Positions 1-11,732 of a stretch of 64,000 bases of DNA are shown here, in pieces. Each line of letters begins with the position of its first letter. Within the stretch, counting starts at the first letter, position 1. This DNA is from Bathymodiolus brooksi. Taxonomy: Eukaryota; Mollusca; Bivalvia; Mytilida; Modiolidae. The translations under genes and the position numbers were made by a program. Below the pieces are notes generated by a model. It was not told the DNA's origin, did no database searches, and saw only the letters and a program-made list of their open reading frames with translations. The stretch lies in contig OY804579.1 of assembly GCA_963680875.1 (NCBI GenBank), positions 53,086,036-53,150,035 of the forward strand, in the 5' to 3' direction.

Positions 1-59
1 GAACATAGGGTAAAATTGCACGTTTTTGGTAACAACTCAAAAACCGTTAATAATATCAG

Positions 60-815
60 AAATCTGACGGGGTAAAAATGATCAGCACAGGAAGATCTAA
101 CTACCCTGAAATTTTGAAGAAAATCTGATTACCTATCTTGGAGTTATTGCCCTTTTTTCGTCAAAATGTTAATACTTTTCGTTTTTTATTTAAAAAACTA
201 TAAGAGATAGACGTTAAGTTAAAACAGCAAACATGTGCAGCATGTCAAGATCTACATGCCCTGCAATTTTGAAGTAAATCTGATTACCCGTCTAGGAGTT
301 ATTGCCCTTTTTTATATTTTATTTTTTTAATTTAAACATTTTTGTCTGATATTTCAAAAACTATTAGAGATAAAGGTTAAGTTTAAATTGCAAACATGTG
401 CAGCATATTAAGATCTACCTACCCTGTAATTTTGAAGTTAATTTGAGTACCCAATTTGGAGTTATTGCCCTTTTTTTCATCAAATTTTCAAAATGTTAAT
501 ACCTTTTGTCCTTTATTTCAAAAACTATAAGAGATAGATGTTAAGTTTAAACAGCAAACATGTTCAACATGTCAAGATCAACCTAGCCTACAATTTTAAA
601 GTAAATCTGATTACCCATCTTGAAGTTATTGCCCTTTTTTCATAAAATTTTAAAAATGTTAATACTTTTCATCCTTTATTTCAAAAACTATAAGAGATAG
701 ATGTTGAGTGTAAACTGAAAACATGTTCAGCTTGTCAAGATCTACATGCCCTGCAATTTTGAAGTAAATCTGATTACCCGTCTAGGAGTTATTGCCCTTT
801 TTTCATCATTTTTTA
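60..815. repeat. Tandem repeat, ~155-164 bp unit, about 4.5 copies
   Basis: The phrase GAGTTATTGCCCTTTTTT recurs near 141, 296, 459, 623 and 786, each time preceded by an AAATCTGATTACCC-like stretch and a GATCTACCTGCCCTG-like stretch. The units are diverged. The array runs directly into the AGCTCACCTG element at 833. It has no coding capacity and probably lies in an intron of the myosin gene that continues downstream. Confidence 0.75.
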
Positions 816-832
816 GCTCACCTGACCCAAAG

Positions 833-1266
833 GGCCATGTGAGGTATTGCCATCACTTAGCGTCCGTCGTCCGTCCGTTAACTTTTTCATATTTTAATCT
901 TCTCCTCTGAAACAACTTGGCCAAATGGAACCAAACTTGGCAGTAAGCATCTATGTAAGGTCCTCTATAAAATTTCTCCATTTCGTTCCATTTGGCCTAT
1001 TAACATGGCCGCCAAGAATAATTCTTTTTTCTGATTGGCTAATGTTAAAAAAATCTTCTCCTCTGAAACAGCTTGGCCAAATGGAGCCAAACTTGGCATA
1101 GATGGTCCCTGGGTGTGTCCCTTTTAAAATTGTGTCCGACAGCCCCACCCTCCATTCAAGATGGCTGCTGTTTTTTAAGGTAATGATTATCTCCCTTTGA
1201 AATTTGCTTCAGTATCATTCTATTGTCAGGTGAGCGATACAGGCTCAGTGGGCTGAGCCTCTAGTT
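833..1266 (+). repeat. AGCTCACCTG / CAGGTGAGC dispersed element, apparently full length
   Basis: It starts AGCTCACCTGACCCAAAGG and ends CAGGTGAGCGATACAGGCTC followed by CTCTAGTTT, so the termini form a short inverted repeat. Inside are CCATCACTT, CGTCCGTCGTCC, TCTTCTCCTCTGAAAC and CCAAACTTGGC motifs that recur in the other copies in this window (8925, 11733, 12160, 14051). It carries no open frame of note. From memory this looks like a common molluscan non-autonomous repeat; the family name is not asserted. Confidence 0.7.
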
Positions 1267-3037
1267 TAATATGAAATGGCAAAATTATTATTGGTCAAAA
1301 GCACTAACATAATTAATAATAATAAATTCTTTATTAAAGAAAGTTCAATACATGAACATTTTACAGAGAAAGTAGAGAAATTGCATAAAAGATAATAGTC
1401 ATAAAATTAATATATCCTACCGTGACATCTGCTCGGTCATGCAATAAAGTCGGTCACTTGTTTTGATTTACAATTCTCGCGCAGCACGAGATCAATGACG
1501 TCATTCTGTATATTCATAGCGTACATAAACACAAAGGGAATTCTTTTCAACGTCAAAATTACAAGATGAGATTAAAACAGAGAAGCTTGAATTGAATAAA
1601 TTCCATGCAAGTAAAAAAGATCCTTTTTACTAATGTCTTTTTTTCCTGATCATTATGCTTGTTAAATATGTTTCCATCGATGGTATTCTCCAAGCATTTG
1701 TATTTTTCCGGTTTGTTGACATAATCGTCATCACAGTTCATGACCGTTTCTGGAATGTAGACCAAGCAAATTGTATTTTAAAATACTTTGAAAATATGAT
1801 GATTGATCATTCAGATTCCACCATTTTCTAGAAAATGGTCGATTTTACCGGGAAAATACATGTAAGTGCTCTCCATTATTCACAAAATGGCAGATTATTT
1901 TGCATTTCCACTGCTGCTTTAATAACAAATATACCCCTTACTTCTTGGGGTAATGAAATGAAATTCACAGAGAAGATAGAAAAAGAATTAATTTACAGCA
2001 ATAATCAAAATTTATAGCATAAATTGAACAGAGAATTAAACTAAACCAGAAAGAAAAATGAGATTATTTGGGTAAAAAAAACCTGTCATTATTACAAATA
2101 GCATTAACAAAACTGTATTGTTACCACTCTGTGATAATAAATATGATTGAAATCAGTCATTAATTGTTCTACAAAAATATGGCAGAATGTAGTCAGTCTA
2201 ATAGATTGTATTGACAAAAGCAAAAATACCAAATTCACTGGATTAAATACTTTATTATATGGGTAAGCAAGTTTAATATTTGCATCAAATAATTAATTTT
2301 TAATGCTTCAATTTCAAACTATTTAAAAAAAAACATCCTTTAAAATTTTTCAGACAAAACAATTACACTGAAAAAGCTAAAATACTGTACTTTCTTAATC
2401 TGGTTTACTTTTTAAGTTTGGTTGGCCTATGACAAAATCATGTGCTTTATTGACCTTTGACCGACTATGTGACGTAATAGGATGCCATTTGGAAAAAGGG
2501 TAGTAAACAAATATGGGTCAGTGTGTTATTATTATCGATCTTTTTTCCATGGAACTTTACACATGTGAGCAAGAATAGATCAGGAACATAATTAAAAAGA
2601 AAAAAATGTTTACTTTTCAAACATGAAAAAAATAATCAAACATTATCCAATGACTGACCGACTTATTGTCAGACGAGGATACATAATAAAATATTGAATT
2701 TTAGAGATTATGTGTTCCAAGAGGGACAATAATGAGAATAAAACATAATTACTATGTATATAATAGTGCTATGTGCGGTAAACAGATAAATAAATAAATT
2801 GACGTAGTGCATTTAAGATTTTGTTCTAAACAAAAAACTCAAGTTAATAAATCTGGTTATTTTTCTGCATAAATCATTATCTTCATTACTGAGTAACCAG
2901 ATAAACTGAGAAGAAATATCATTAGTTCTGTTGAAACAACTAGATTATGTAAATTAGAAGAAATATCATTAGTTCTATTGATATTCTTGTTGAAACAACT
3001 AGTTACATAATATCTCCTAATCCTTCTTTATTTGCAG
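1267..3037. other. AT-rich non-coding stretch, presumed myosin intron
   Basis: I see no exon matching the rod region that should precede the exon at 3038, so the upstream exon lies outside the window. A small open frame at 1835-2017 has no recognisable domain. A local imperfect duplication at about 2930-3010 repeats GAAATATCATTAGTTCT and TTGAAACAACTAG. Confidence 0.5.
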
Positions 3038-3146
3038 AGATAGAGGATCTATTCAGAAGGTAAATCGTAGATTAGAAAGGAAGCTTAAAGAATTGGTAGT
3101 ACAAGCTGAGGAAGAAAGACGACATGCAGATCAGAACAAAGAACAG
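3038..3146 (+). CDS. Non-muscle/smooth-type myosin II heavy chain, third-last coding exon
   Basis: The acceptor AG lies at 3036-3037 and the donor GT at 3147-3148. The 109-bp exon reads on after one base and encodes a charged coiled-coil segment containing VNRRLERKLKELV and EEERRHADQNKEQ. This matches the end of the class II myosin rod, where vertebrate non-muscle heavy chains have the KQVRRTEKKLKDVL...DDERRNAEQYKDQ type of sequence. Non-muscle/smooth type is preferred over striated because of this segment and the short non-helical tail encoded downstream. The exon follows directly into the one at 3843 in frame. The rest of the gene lies to the left of the window. Confidence 0.9.
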
Positions 3147-3195
3147 GTAGCCAAAATACTCTTTATATAAGTTATTTATGTTGTCTTCTTTAACA

Positions 3196-3296
3196 TGTGA
3201 TAAAGTTTGTCAGTGACTTGTGACAGGTTGATGGTTTTCTCCGGGTCCTCCAGTTTCCTCCACCAATAAAACTGACCGCACATAAACCTAAACCAT
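3196..3296 (+). repeat. SINE-A body fragment
   Basis: It contains GATAAAGTTTGTCAGTGAC, TTTCTCCGGGTCCTCC and TTTCCTCCACCAATAAAAC, the central part of the dominant SINE of this window (full copy at 24340). Both ends are missing. Confidence 0.75.
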
Positions 3297-3691
3297 CTTT
3301 AACATTTCGTGGTCATCTTTAACAATAACTATATAGGTTAAAGGTTAAATTCATAGTACAATTAATAACAGTGTCAATTTAAACTGCTCCAAAATTTGTA
3401 ATTAAACTTACTTTTTTGCTTGGGTGGAAAATGCATAGATTATGATAAACAAATATCATTCTTCATTATGCCACAGCTACTTTTCAGGGGCATTAAGTTT
3501 TACCCATATCCATTTGTCTGTCCATACATCCCACATTTAGTTTCCTCTTAATAGCTTAAGTCCCCCCTTAAGCAAATCATTTTGGACTTTACCCCTTTTT
3601 CCATTCTGGGGCTCTACAATAACATTTTGTTCTACTTGTCCCTTCAGAGAATTACTTCCAAAATGTTACTCGTCCGAAATTATATTAATAG

Positions 3692-3805
3692 GTTGGTGGT
3701 TTTTTTCTGGATACTAAAGTTTCCTCCATCAATAAAACTGGCCACCACGATATAACTGAAATATTGTTGAAAGTGGTGTTAAGCATCATAACCCTAACCC
3801 TTAAT
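3692..3805 (+). repeat. SINE-A 3' fragment
   Basis: It covers TTTCCTCCATCAATAAAAC through ATATTGTTGAAAGTGGTGTTA, the 3' half of SINE-A. It lies just upstream of the myosin exon at 3843. Confidence 0.75.
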
Positions 3806-3842
3806 GTTGTATTTTGTTAATTCCTTTGTCTAATTTCATTAG

Positions 3843-4012
3843 GCTGACAAGTTGATGAATCGTGTCAAAGCTTTGAAACGTCAAGTCGACGAAACAGAAG
3901 AAGAAGTTACAAGACTGAATGCACAGAAGAGAAAGATACAGAGAGAACTTGATGAACAAATGGAACAGAATGAAACAGCTGCCAGAGAAATAAGTCAGTT
4001 AAAAAAATACAG
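3843..4012 (+). CDS. Non-muscle/smooth-type myosin II heavy chain, penultimate coding exon
   Basis: The acceptor AG is at 3841-3842 and the donor GTAAGA starts at 4013. The 170-bp exon encodes the final coiled-coil part of the rod: it begins ADKLMNRVKALKRQ and continues with ETEEEVTRLNAQKRKIQRE, with the heptad spacing of hydrophobic residues expected. This aligns with the ADK...LKRQLEEAEEE...RRKLQRELE region of vertebrate non-muscle myosin II. It ends two bases into an AGx (Arg) codon, so it can join either the exon at 9986 or the candidate exon at 4559 with frame kept. Confidence 0.92.
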
Positions 4013-4558
4013 GTAAGAAATGTATTTTAATTCTTTATTTATTTAACAAAGATTGCCGACAGCCAATGACTCCGAGCGGTTTTCCTCAAAATACATACAT
4101 GAATCCATAATTTGAATCAGTATTATGGTTATTACAAATATTGAACTGACAACACTCACAAACTTTAAATAAAGAATATCAATTTTTTTTTTGGCAATAT
4201 AAAACTTTAAAATATTTCTTTGGGAAGGGAAAAAATATTTGGAGAGTTTTATTATGGTGTTTATATTAAACATTTGTTAAAAATCTACAACAAAAATGAT
4301 CAATATTTTTTTTGATAGGATACATAAAAATGTAAAAATAACTGATTTCAAATCTGTAGCATTACCATAAAAATTGTTTACTTTAGTGAACACTTGAAAC
4401 CAAACTTTAACAGAATTTTGCATGGTGAATGACAGAGTAGTTTTATAATATGTATCATAACAAATAATTGCATGTCGTTTTAAATGCAAAAAAAAAAATG
4501 TTTTTGTCAGAAGTGATTTAAAATTTCTTTTTAAAATGTATTGACATTGTTTCTACAG

Positions 4559-4612
4559 GTCTGATGGCTACATTCACTCTTTACGATACCTTACGACAAA
4601 TATGTAAATAAA
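4559..4612 (+). CDS. Candidate alternative last exon of the myosin gene with overlapping poly(A) signal
   Basis: A pyrimidine-rich tract ends in TTTCTACAG (acceptor AG 4557-4558). Joined to the exon ending at 4012, the frame reads Arg and then SDGYIHSLRYLTTNM before TAA at 4605-4607. An AATAAA at 4607-4612 overlaps the stop codon. This would replace the acidic tailpiece of the exon at 9986 by a short basic/aromatic one. Vertebrate smooth-muscle myosin and several molluscan myosins use alternative tailpieces, so the idea is plausible. It rests only on the splice site, frame and signal, with no conservation evidence. Confidence 0.35.
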
Positions 4613-5170
4613 ATTCTAACCTAAATGTTTTATTGCTGTACCATGTGTGATTAATTCTAAAAATAACTCAAAAAGTTTCTCTATAGGAGTATTATTTGCT
4701 AGAGGAAAACGTTGTTTTAATCGGTGATTTGCTTGTTTGTTGTGATGTTATTTCTGTACAAATCAACATGAATTAAACAGTGCTTTATTGAGTGAAATTT
4801 TAAAATTTGAACACAATGTTATGTTAAATCTGTATCCCATATATTTGTTACACACCAGAATAGAATAGCCGTTGTTAACATTGAAATCTTAAATTTTGAA
4901 CTCAATATTATATTTAACCAGTATCCCATATATTTGTTACCAACCAGGATAGAGATGCGATAGTTGATATAACAGATTATGAATCAGATCTTCATAATAG
5001 AATTCCCCTTTAAGTAGGATTTTTTAAAGAAAATCTAAATTTGCACAGATAAAAAAATGACATGTGTTTATATTGTAAAATATTTGAAAACCTCTCAGAT
5101 ACTCAAACTTTTCTTGATTTGTTTACCTTTCCCTGCTTTTATTTGTCCCTGCTTAATACATGTATGAATG
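4613..5170. other. AT-rich intronic stretch
   Basis: No exon, tRNA or known repeat was recognised. A short imperfect duplication (CCCATATATTTGTTAC) is seen around 4840 and 4925. Confidence 0.5.
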
Positions 5171-5173
5171 CTT

Positions 5174-6222
5174 CAAAATAACATGAGACAAAATAACATG
5201 AGGCATATGAGTCAAAATAACATGAGGCATATGAAACAAAATAACATGAGGCATATGAGACAAAATAACATGAGGCATATGAGTCAAAATAACATGAGGC
5301 ATATGAGACAAAATAACATGAGGCATATGAGTCAAAATAACATGAGGCATATGAGACAAAATAACATGAGGCATATGAAACAAAATAACATGAGGCATAT
5401 GAGACAAAATAACATGAGGCATATGAGTCAAAATAACATGAGGCATATGAAACAAAATAACATGAGGCATATGAGTCAAAATAACATGAGGCATATGAAA
5501 CAAAATAACATGAGGCATATGAGACAAAATAACATGAGGCATATGAGACAAAATAACATGAGGCATATGAGTCAAAATAACATGAGGCATATGAAACAAA
5601 ATAACATGAGGCATATGAGACAAAATAACATGAGGCATATGAGTCAAAATAACATGAGGCATATGAGACAAAATAACATGAGGCATATGAGACAAAATAA
5701 CATGAGGCATATGAAACAAAATAACATGAGGCATATGAGACAAAATAACATGAGGCATATGAAACAAAATAACATGAGGCATATGAGACAAAATAACATG
5801 AGGCATATGAGTCAAAATAACATGAGGCATATGAGACAAAATAACATGAGGCATATGAGACAAAATAACTTGAGGCATATGAGTCAAAATAACATGAGGC
5901 ATATGAGACAAAATAACATGAGGCATATGAGACAAAATAACATGAGGCATATGAGACAAAATAACATGAGGTATATGAGACAAAATAACATGAGGCATAT
6001 GAGTCAAAATAACATGAGGCATATGAGACAAAATAACATGAGGCATATGAAACAAAATAACATGAGGCATATGAAACAAAATAACATGAGGCATATGAGA
6101 CAAAATAACATGAGGCATATGAGACAAAATAACATGAGGCATATGAGTCAAAATAACATGAGGCATATGAAACAAAATAACATGAGGCATATGAGACAAA
6201 ATAACATGAGGCATATGAGACA
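5174..6222. repeat. 24-bp minisatellite, 43 near-identical units, in the last myosin intron
   Basis: The unit is CAAAATAACATGAGGCATATGA plus a two-base variable site, so each unit contains the palindrome CATATG. Units differ almost only where the codon-like triplet reads AGA (22 units), AGT (11) or AAA (10). Other changes are rare, for example one AACTTG and one GTATATG. Because 24 is a multiple of three, three frames over both strands stay open for over 1 kb, but this is a by-product of periodicity and not coding. The homogeneity implies recent expansion or ongoing homogenisation. Confidence 0.97.
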
Positions 6223-6330
6223 ATTGTATCACTTTTCACAAAACAAATGTTTACAATAAATGAAATTCAATCCTTTTACTAATTACATATAAAAAAAACC
6301 AGTCAATTATGATTTTTACTTAATTTATAT

Positions 6331-6520
6331 GACATTTCCCTGTGCAATCAGTGCCTATCACCATTCAAGTCGTGAGTTCAAACCCTGTCCATAGTAAGGT
6401 TTACTCAATAGAACGTTGTGTGATAAAGTTTGTCAGTGACTTGCGACAGGTCGGTAGTTTTCTCAGGGTACTCCGGTTTCCTCCACCAATAAAACTGACA
6501 GTTAAACACCATAAACCTAA
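6331..6520 (+). repeat. SINE-A copy lacking the first part of the head
   Basis: It runs from TGTGCAATCAGTGCCTATCACC through the B-box-like GAGTTCAAACCCTG, GATAAAGTTTGTCAGTGAC and TTTCCTCCACCAATAAAACTG to TTAAACACCATAAACC. The segment between AAAACTGAC and TTAAACACC is deleted. Confidence 0.8.
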
Positions 6521-7393
6521 ACCCTATATTTGTTTTAGAAAGTACAGTACACAATTTGTTTGCCTATTCATCTCCCTCCCTCGCTCTCACTTTTTTTTAC
6601 CTATTTGATATATTTTGCTTGTGAATTTTGCATTTGTTTTGTCTGGCTTTACATCTCCTGGTTAAGCTTTCTATTGTTAAGTTATTTTCTCAGTAACTAG
6701 TGCCTATATCAATAAAGAAATTTCATGTGGTTGCATGTTGCATGTTGCATAGTGCAGTAATAGTAAAAGTATTGGGTCACTAGACCTATGTGTTATGCAC
6801 GAGTAATCAGCTTAGTTTTGGCTTTTTCGTAAAAATTTTCAATACTAATAGATATTGATTCATTATGTCCTACATTAACAATCTTTAATCCACATCCTTT
6901 GGAAATTTTATGTGTGCGGCTTTAACTATAAATAATTTATGAAGTGTAATTTTGAAAATAAATTATTTAGCCTCGTAAAATTAAACTCTCTTGGTGGAAT
7001 TTAGAAATATATTGTGAACTATTGAATTATCATTTTAGCGTTGGTTTGACTTGACACAATAAATTTATGTTTTGCGTAAATCAGACATTTCAATAGGTGG
7101 TGGTACCAGGTACTTTTACCCACCTAAAATGGTATTTGTTGCTCCTGATTTTAAAGTTTGTGTGCAATCAAAATATTTTCAAAAGTGTTGAGGTTCAATA
7201 AAACTGATATAAAGTAGGATGTACAGAAATAATGTTACAAATTGTATATGATTGGTTTGTTTTAAGATATATAAGATATATACGTACCTATATACGCCTA
7301 TGATTGACTAATGGGAAGGTAATATAATTATCCGTTACTCAAACTCAAACAAATATATCACAGTCATCAAATTTCATTTGATATTTAAATAAT

Positions 7394-7505
7394 AAAGGGA
7401 ATAGGGTTATGGTGCTTAATGCAACAGTCGACAATATTTCAGTTATATCATGGCGGTCAGTTTTATTGGTGGAGGAAGCTGAAGTACACGAGAAAACTAC
7501 TTTAA
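7394..7505 (-). repeat. SINE-A 3' fragment, inverted
   Basis: The reverse complement holds CTTCCTCCACCAATAAAACTG and ACAATATTTCAGTTATATC-type tail sequence seen in the complete copies. The head is absent. Confidence 0.75.
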
Positions 7506-7802
7506 ATAATTTTAGAAAAATGTAAATATCAAATTTAGTGCACATGACTTTTTTCTGGAATAACCTTCACCAGGTACACTCAAAATCAAAACATCGGAAA
7601 TCCAAATCATTTTACTAGTCTTATTTTTATACAGATATTTGATACAAAGAATCACACGAGTGTTTTTTTTTACATTTACGATTGATTTTTAAGTTCAAAA
7701 GGCAATAAATAAACAGATATTTAAAAAAAGGCTTTCTTGACAGTGTATAAGAAGATGGGGTATTTGACTTATTCGTGAAATAAAGACAAATCTCAAACGA
7801 CC

Positions 7803-8056
7803 TTTGTATTGGTTAGGGTTAGGGTTTTTGGTGTTTAACACCACTTTCAACAATATTTCAGTTATATCGTGGCAGTTAGTGTTATTGGTGGAGAAAAGCA
7901 CTGACCTGCTGCAAGTCACTGATAAACTGTATCACATAATGTTGTATCGAGTACACCTCGCCTGAGCGGAATTAGAACTCGCAACATTAGTGGTGATAGG
8001 CACTGACTGCATAGATAGTTATAAATCCAACAACCATGCGATTACCACACGACGAC
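7803..8056 (-). repeat. Full-length SINE-A, inverted
   Basis: Read on the minus strand it has the head with GTCGTCGTGTGGTAATCGCAT, TGCCTATCACCACTAATGTTG, a degenerate B box, ATACAACATTATGTGATACAG and the shared core, ending in GTTGAAAGTGGTGTTAAACA. The telomere-like GGTTAGGGTTAGGG at its edge is just the SINE tail (CCTAACCCTAACC). Confidence 0.85.
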
Positions 8057-8924
8057 CCCCAGTTGTATTCGTCTTTGATTTGTAAATAGATCAATTTGAT
8101 AAAGATTTAATATTATTCTTAGTGTTAACATGAAATGGTAAGTTCTCTGCATGTTTAATCATCCACATGCCCATTTTTCTGCAATTCTGTTTGGTAAAAT
8201 GTTAATCATTTGTGCATGATTTTTCTTGGCAAGACCTTGTTGGATTTGTACACATTTTTTTTTCATTTTTGAGTTAATAAATTTCTTTTAAATGTTTGAG
8301 GCAAATGTATTAACAGTTTACTAACTATTATAGTAATAGTATCTTTGAAATATATTTGCTTATAGCATTTATTAAATTAACCTAATATGAATGCTATTGG
8401 CAAGCATAAAAAAATGTTTTTTGAAATTTTTTTAATAGCCAGAAAAGGGAGCTATGTGCATCATTGCAGTTTTGGGGTAGTGCTGATAAATGCCTGTCAT
8501 TGTTTTAAATGATAAGTTAGTTCAACGATTTTATTTTTTAAGAATGTAAATGTGTAAGCTGCATTGCATCACTAAGCTTGTACAACCATGCTTGGTATTC
8601 TTTAATAATATTTGGCTAGAAAAATTACATGCACATAAATGTATAATATTCACAAGGACAGAGTGGCTATAGAGCTGCTCTATCTGACAAAATAAACTAT
8701 TAAAATGTAATACTTTTGTATGCATTTCTTCTCTGTGTATTGTGATGTCTGTATGTTGTATGACTGTCTTGAGTGATTTTAACTGTGTAATTGCTGTGCC
8801 TAAAATATATGTAATTTATGTATTAGAATAATATTTATTTACAAAAGTTGTGCTGCACTGCATTCACCAAACTATTAAACAAATTATAATTGAAATTAGA
8901 AATTATTTCATTAATTTATTTGTC
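8057..8924. other. AT-rich intronic stretch
   Basis: Nothing recognisable apart from homopolymer runs and short open frames without domains. Confidence 0.5.
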
Positions 8925-9440
8925 ACATGGCCTTTCTATGTGAGCTTTTGCCATTTAAGGGCATCCGTCGTCCATACAGTGCCAGGTTTTCAAAATTGTA
9001 TCTTCTCTTAAACCTAGAGAAGAATTATCCCTTGGGATGTCCCTTTCAATTTGATTCACGAGTCCAACACTCATCCAAAATGATAACTGTCTTTACGAAA
9101 TAATTTACTTTTTAGCTAACCTGGCTATTACCATCACTTGACTCCGTCATCGTCCGTCTGTAAACTTTAAAAAAAATCTTCTCTGAAACCACTGAACCAA
9201 GCGTGGCCACAATTATCCTCAGGGTGTCTAGTTTAAAAGTTGTTTCTGATGTGTCTGCCGACCAACCGACATGGCTGTCGTTACTAAAAGTAGAACATAG
9301 GGGCAAAATCTACAAACAAAATAATTCTGAGATGAATATCTTTTCTGAAATCCATGTGACTGTTTTAATCCAAATTGAGCTGGGGGGTGTTAAAAAATAC
9401 ATAGCAAAATGCAATGATCATTCAGGTGAGCCTGGAGTTA
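8925..9440 (+). repeat. Diverged copies of the AGCTCACCTG-type element
   Basis: Two partial copies abut. The first (about 8925-9108) has CACATGGCCTTTCTATGTGAGC and CATCCGTCGTCC. The second (9113-9440) starts TAGCTAACCTGGCTATTACC, has CATCACTTGACTCCGTCATC and TCTTCTCTGAAACCACTGAACC, and ends CAGGTGAGCCTGGAGTT. The open frame at 9203-9445 is part of the repeat. Confidence 0.65.
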
Positions 9441-9985
9441 AATGAAGAAGAAAAAACACTACTTTGGAGTGTATATTTTCATATGCAGATTTATATTAGC
9501 ATTTTCTATATAAATATAAAAGAATTGCTTCTTTCTCATATTCTTTGGATTTATTTTTTGATGTCAATATGCTAATCGATATAATAATATATTGTATATA
9601 TAATATAGTCAAATAAATAATTCCATAACAGGTAATTTTGTGGTTTCAAAAAAAAAAAAAGATCTTGGATTCTGCAAATATTGTAGCAGAATTTTGACTC
9701 TATGCAACTTAAAAATTTAATAATGTTGTAGTTTTACATCTTAATTGGATTGAACAATGAAATTGAATGTTAATTGATTTACAGACTAAGGTCATTTGTT
9801 TAAAAACAAAAAACAACAACAAAAGGACAAAAAGATGAGTGTTTATTGGAAACTTTAACATAAAATAGATATAATATTGCATGTTTTACCATCACACACT
9901 CACAGCATGACAAAGGTGCATGGTTGAGGTTTGTAACTTATTTACTGTCTTGTTGAAATTTTAAATATTTGGTTTTGTTTTTTAG
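9441..9985. other. AT-rich 3' part of the last myosin intron
   Basis: Mostly A/T runs. It ends in the tract GGTTTTGTTTTTTAG that forms the acceptor of the last exon. Confidence 0.6.
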
Positions 9986-10097
9986 ACCAAGTGCTTCAAG
10001 AACTGGAACTCGTTCTACAGTCCTGTCTTCCCTTAGAGTTGGTGACCTTGACGATGATGACGACGCTGACGACACTAAAGACAATACTGAATCATAA
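9986..10097 (+). CDS. Non-muscle/smooth-type myosin II heavy chain, last coding exon (non-helical tailpiece)
   Basis: The acceptor AG is at 9984-9985. One base completes the Arg codon begun at 4011; then 36 codons follow to TAA at 10095-10097. The peptide contains SASRTGTRSTVLSSL followed by an acidic run DLDDDDDADDTKD. Short non-helical, Ser/Thr- and Asp-rich tails are typical of non-muscle and smooth myosin II; in vertebrates the tail controls filament assembly through phosphorylation, and the Ser/Thr cluster next to the acidic patch would suit the same role (inference). The 6-kb intron before this exon is inflated by the 24-bp minisatellite and SINEs. Confidence 0.88.
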
Positions 10098-11429
10098 CCT
10101 TAATATCTATCATATTTCATTATTTAGTTGTTTATATTATTATTTAACTGTTATTATAGCTCTCACAGCTTTGCCGATAAAAACAAACATTTTCTTTGTT
10201 TTCTATTTTCTTTTATGGTAGAGTCGTTTGTAACATTGTTTTGTTGACAAATTTTCGAATGGAATATATTTTTTTTTACAAGAGCACGATCTGTAACTTG
10301 TTTGTTGGACTTTTTTCTCTTTTTTTTTTTTATTAAGACAAGACATACCAATTTGGTACAGTTTGCAAAGCAAATATTTTGAAAAGAGAAACAGAAAAAG
10401 AAATATTATGTAATTAGATTGCTACCTTGTATGTATACATATGTATTAAATGTTGTAACAATATTTATGTATATTTTGAATATGGACCTTATTGGATGAT
10501 AATACTATACTATACATTTAAAATCAATATACCATATAATTTCCATCCATAAGTTTGAAATTAAACCATAAATCCTTAAAAAAAAATCTCTTGAATCACA
10601 CCCTTGAACAAAATCTTCAATCACGACCCAACCCCAAAAGTCCTTTTATTTTTTCACATCTTCAACTAATAATTTCATTGTGTCCCTGAAGAAGAGAAGT
10701 GCTGACTAACTATTAAATAGTTGCTATTGAGTTGTATATATTAGTTTAATTTCATTTTTACATGGACCATTTGTCTGGTAGTTTTTTCTACTGACACCCT
10801 AGGGGCTCACCAAGGAAAAGAAGAAGAAGAAGAGAGAAAAAAATGAAGCAATATTTGCATCATTCATCCAACCAGTATGGGGCCTTCTAGTTTAGTATGT
10901 GATAGATTTATTAATAGTCATGATGAAATTTTTAATTTTTGATCACAATTGAAAGTGCTGACAAATTATTGTCTTATCTGTTTTTAGAAATAAAGGATCC
11001 TTGAAATGTTCTGAAAATTTATTGATGACTTTTATGATACAGTTATGTTTTTCAGTCATTTCAGATACATTGTTTCTAAACTAGCAATGATATTGTACAT
11101 GCATTCCAGCAGAGGGGGGCATATTTTGTCCCCCCCCCCCCCATGATATAGTCTTATTTTTATAAGTTGTATTAAGAGTGATCAATCAGTGATATGCAAT
11201 GGATAATAGGGAACAATATTTTGAATACAATTTTTTTTCCTTTTTTTTTTTTATGTATAAAACTGATATACATTTGATTACTTTAGATATTTAATAAAAT
11301 TGTTGCTTATTGCTAGCTAAATATTCATGGTGATAGCTTTGCTATTTGGATGGACATCTTGAATAAAAAAAAAATATAACCAACAGTTTTTGTTAGCATT
11401 TGTTGTTTAGAGGTTATGCCATAGTAATA
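10098..11429 (+). other. Probable myosin 3' UTR and downstream AT-rich DNA
   Basis: Candidate poly(A) signals AATAAA lie at 11293-11298 and about 11362. The true end of the transcript cannot be fixed from sequence alone. A C12 tract lies near 11138. Confidence 0.4.
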
Positions 11430-11596
11430 TACAGTGAAACCAGTCTTAATCCGAACCTTTCTTGGGAATAAACAGGTGTTCTGTTTATACAGGATAAATA
11501 TATTAACAAAGATTTCCTACATTGGGACTCTATTCAAGTTGGCTTTATACCGGATTCCAGTTTATTCATGGTTCGGTTTATGCAGGTTTAATTGTA
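11430..11596. mobile_element. Tc1/mariner-like MITE (CAGTGAAACC termini, TA target)
   Basis: It begins TA-CAGTGAAACCAGTC and ends in the inverted counterpart CAGGTTTAATTG-TA. Internal palindromic parts repeat the words CCGAACC and GTTCGGTTTAT. The TA at both ends fits Tc1/mariner target duplication. Relatives lie at 15940, 26543, 27960 and 34049. Confidence 0.6.
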
Positions 11597-11732
11597 TATA
11601 ATATCCTTAAGCTAAAGTCTTAGTTACAATTGCATGATAGTTTCACCTTGTGTTACATTATTTCCTGTTATATATATTATTCAGGAACAAAAAGGAGCCA
11701 AAGGGGAGCAACACCTAAAATTATAACTTTTT

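Noticed and set aside
1835..2017. 60-aa open frame as a myosin exon or small gene
   Set aside because: No coiled-coil pattern or similarity to the rod, no suitable splice sites, AT-rich surroundings.
5174..6222. CRISPR-like regular array
   Set aside because: No unique spacers: the units are contiguous. The same holds for 26641-27072 and 28598-31630, and the genome is eukaryotic.
5139..6259. Three long open frames of more than 350 codons over the 24-bp array
   Set aside because: The period is divisible by three, so any stop-free unit stays open. They overlap in different frames and strands and have no domain; no evidence of coding.
7803..7830. Telomere-like GGTTAGGGTTAGGG
   Set aside because: It is the complement of the CCTAACCCTAA end of an inverted SINE-A, seen also at 3790.
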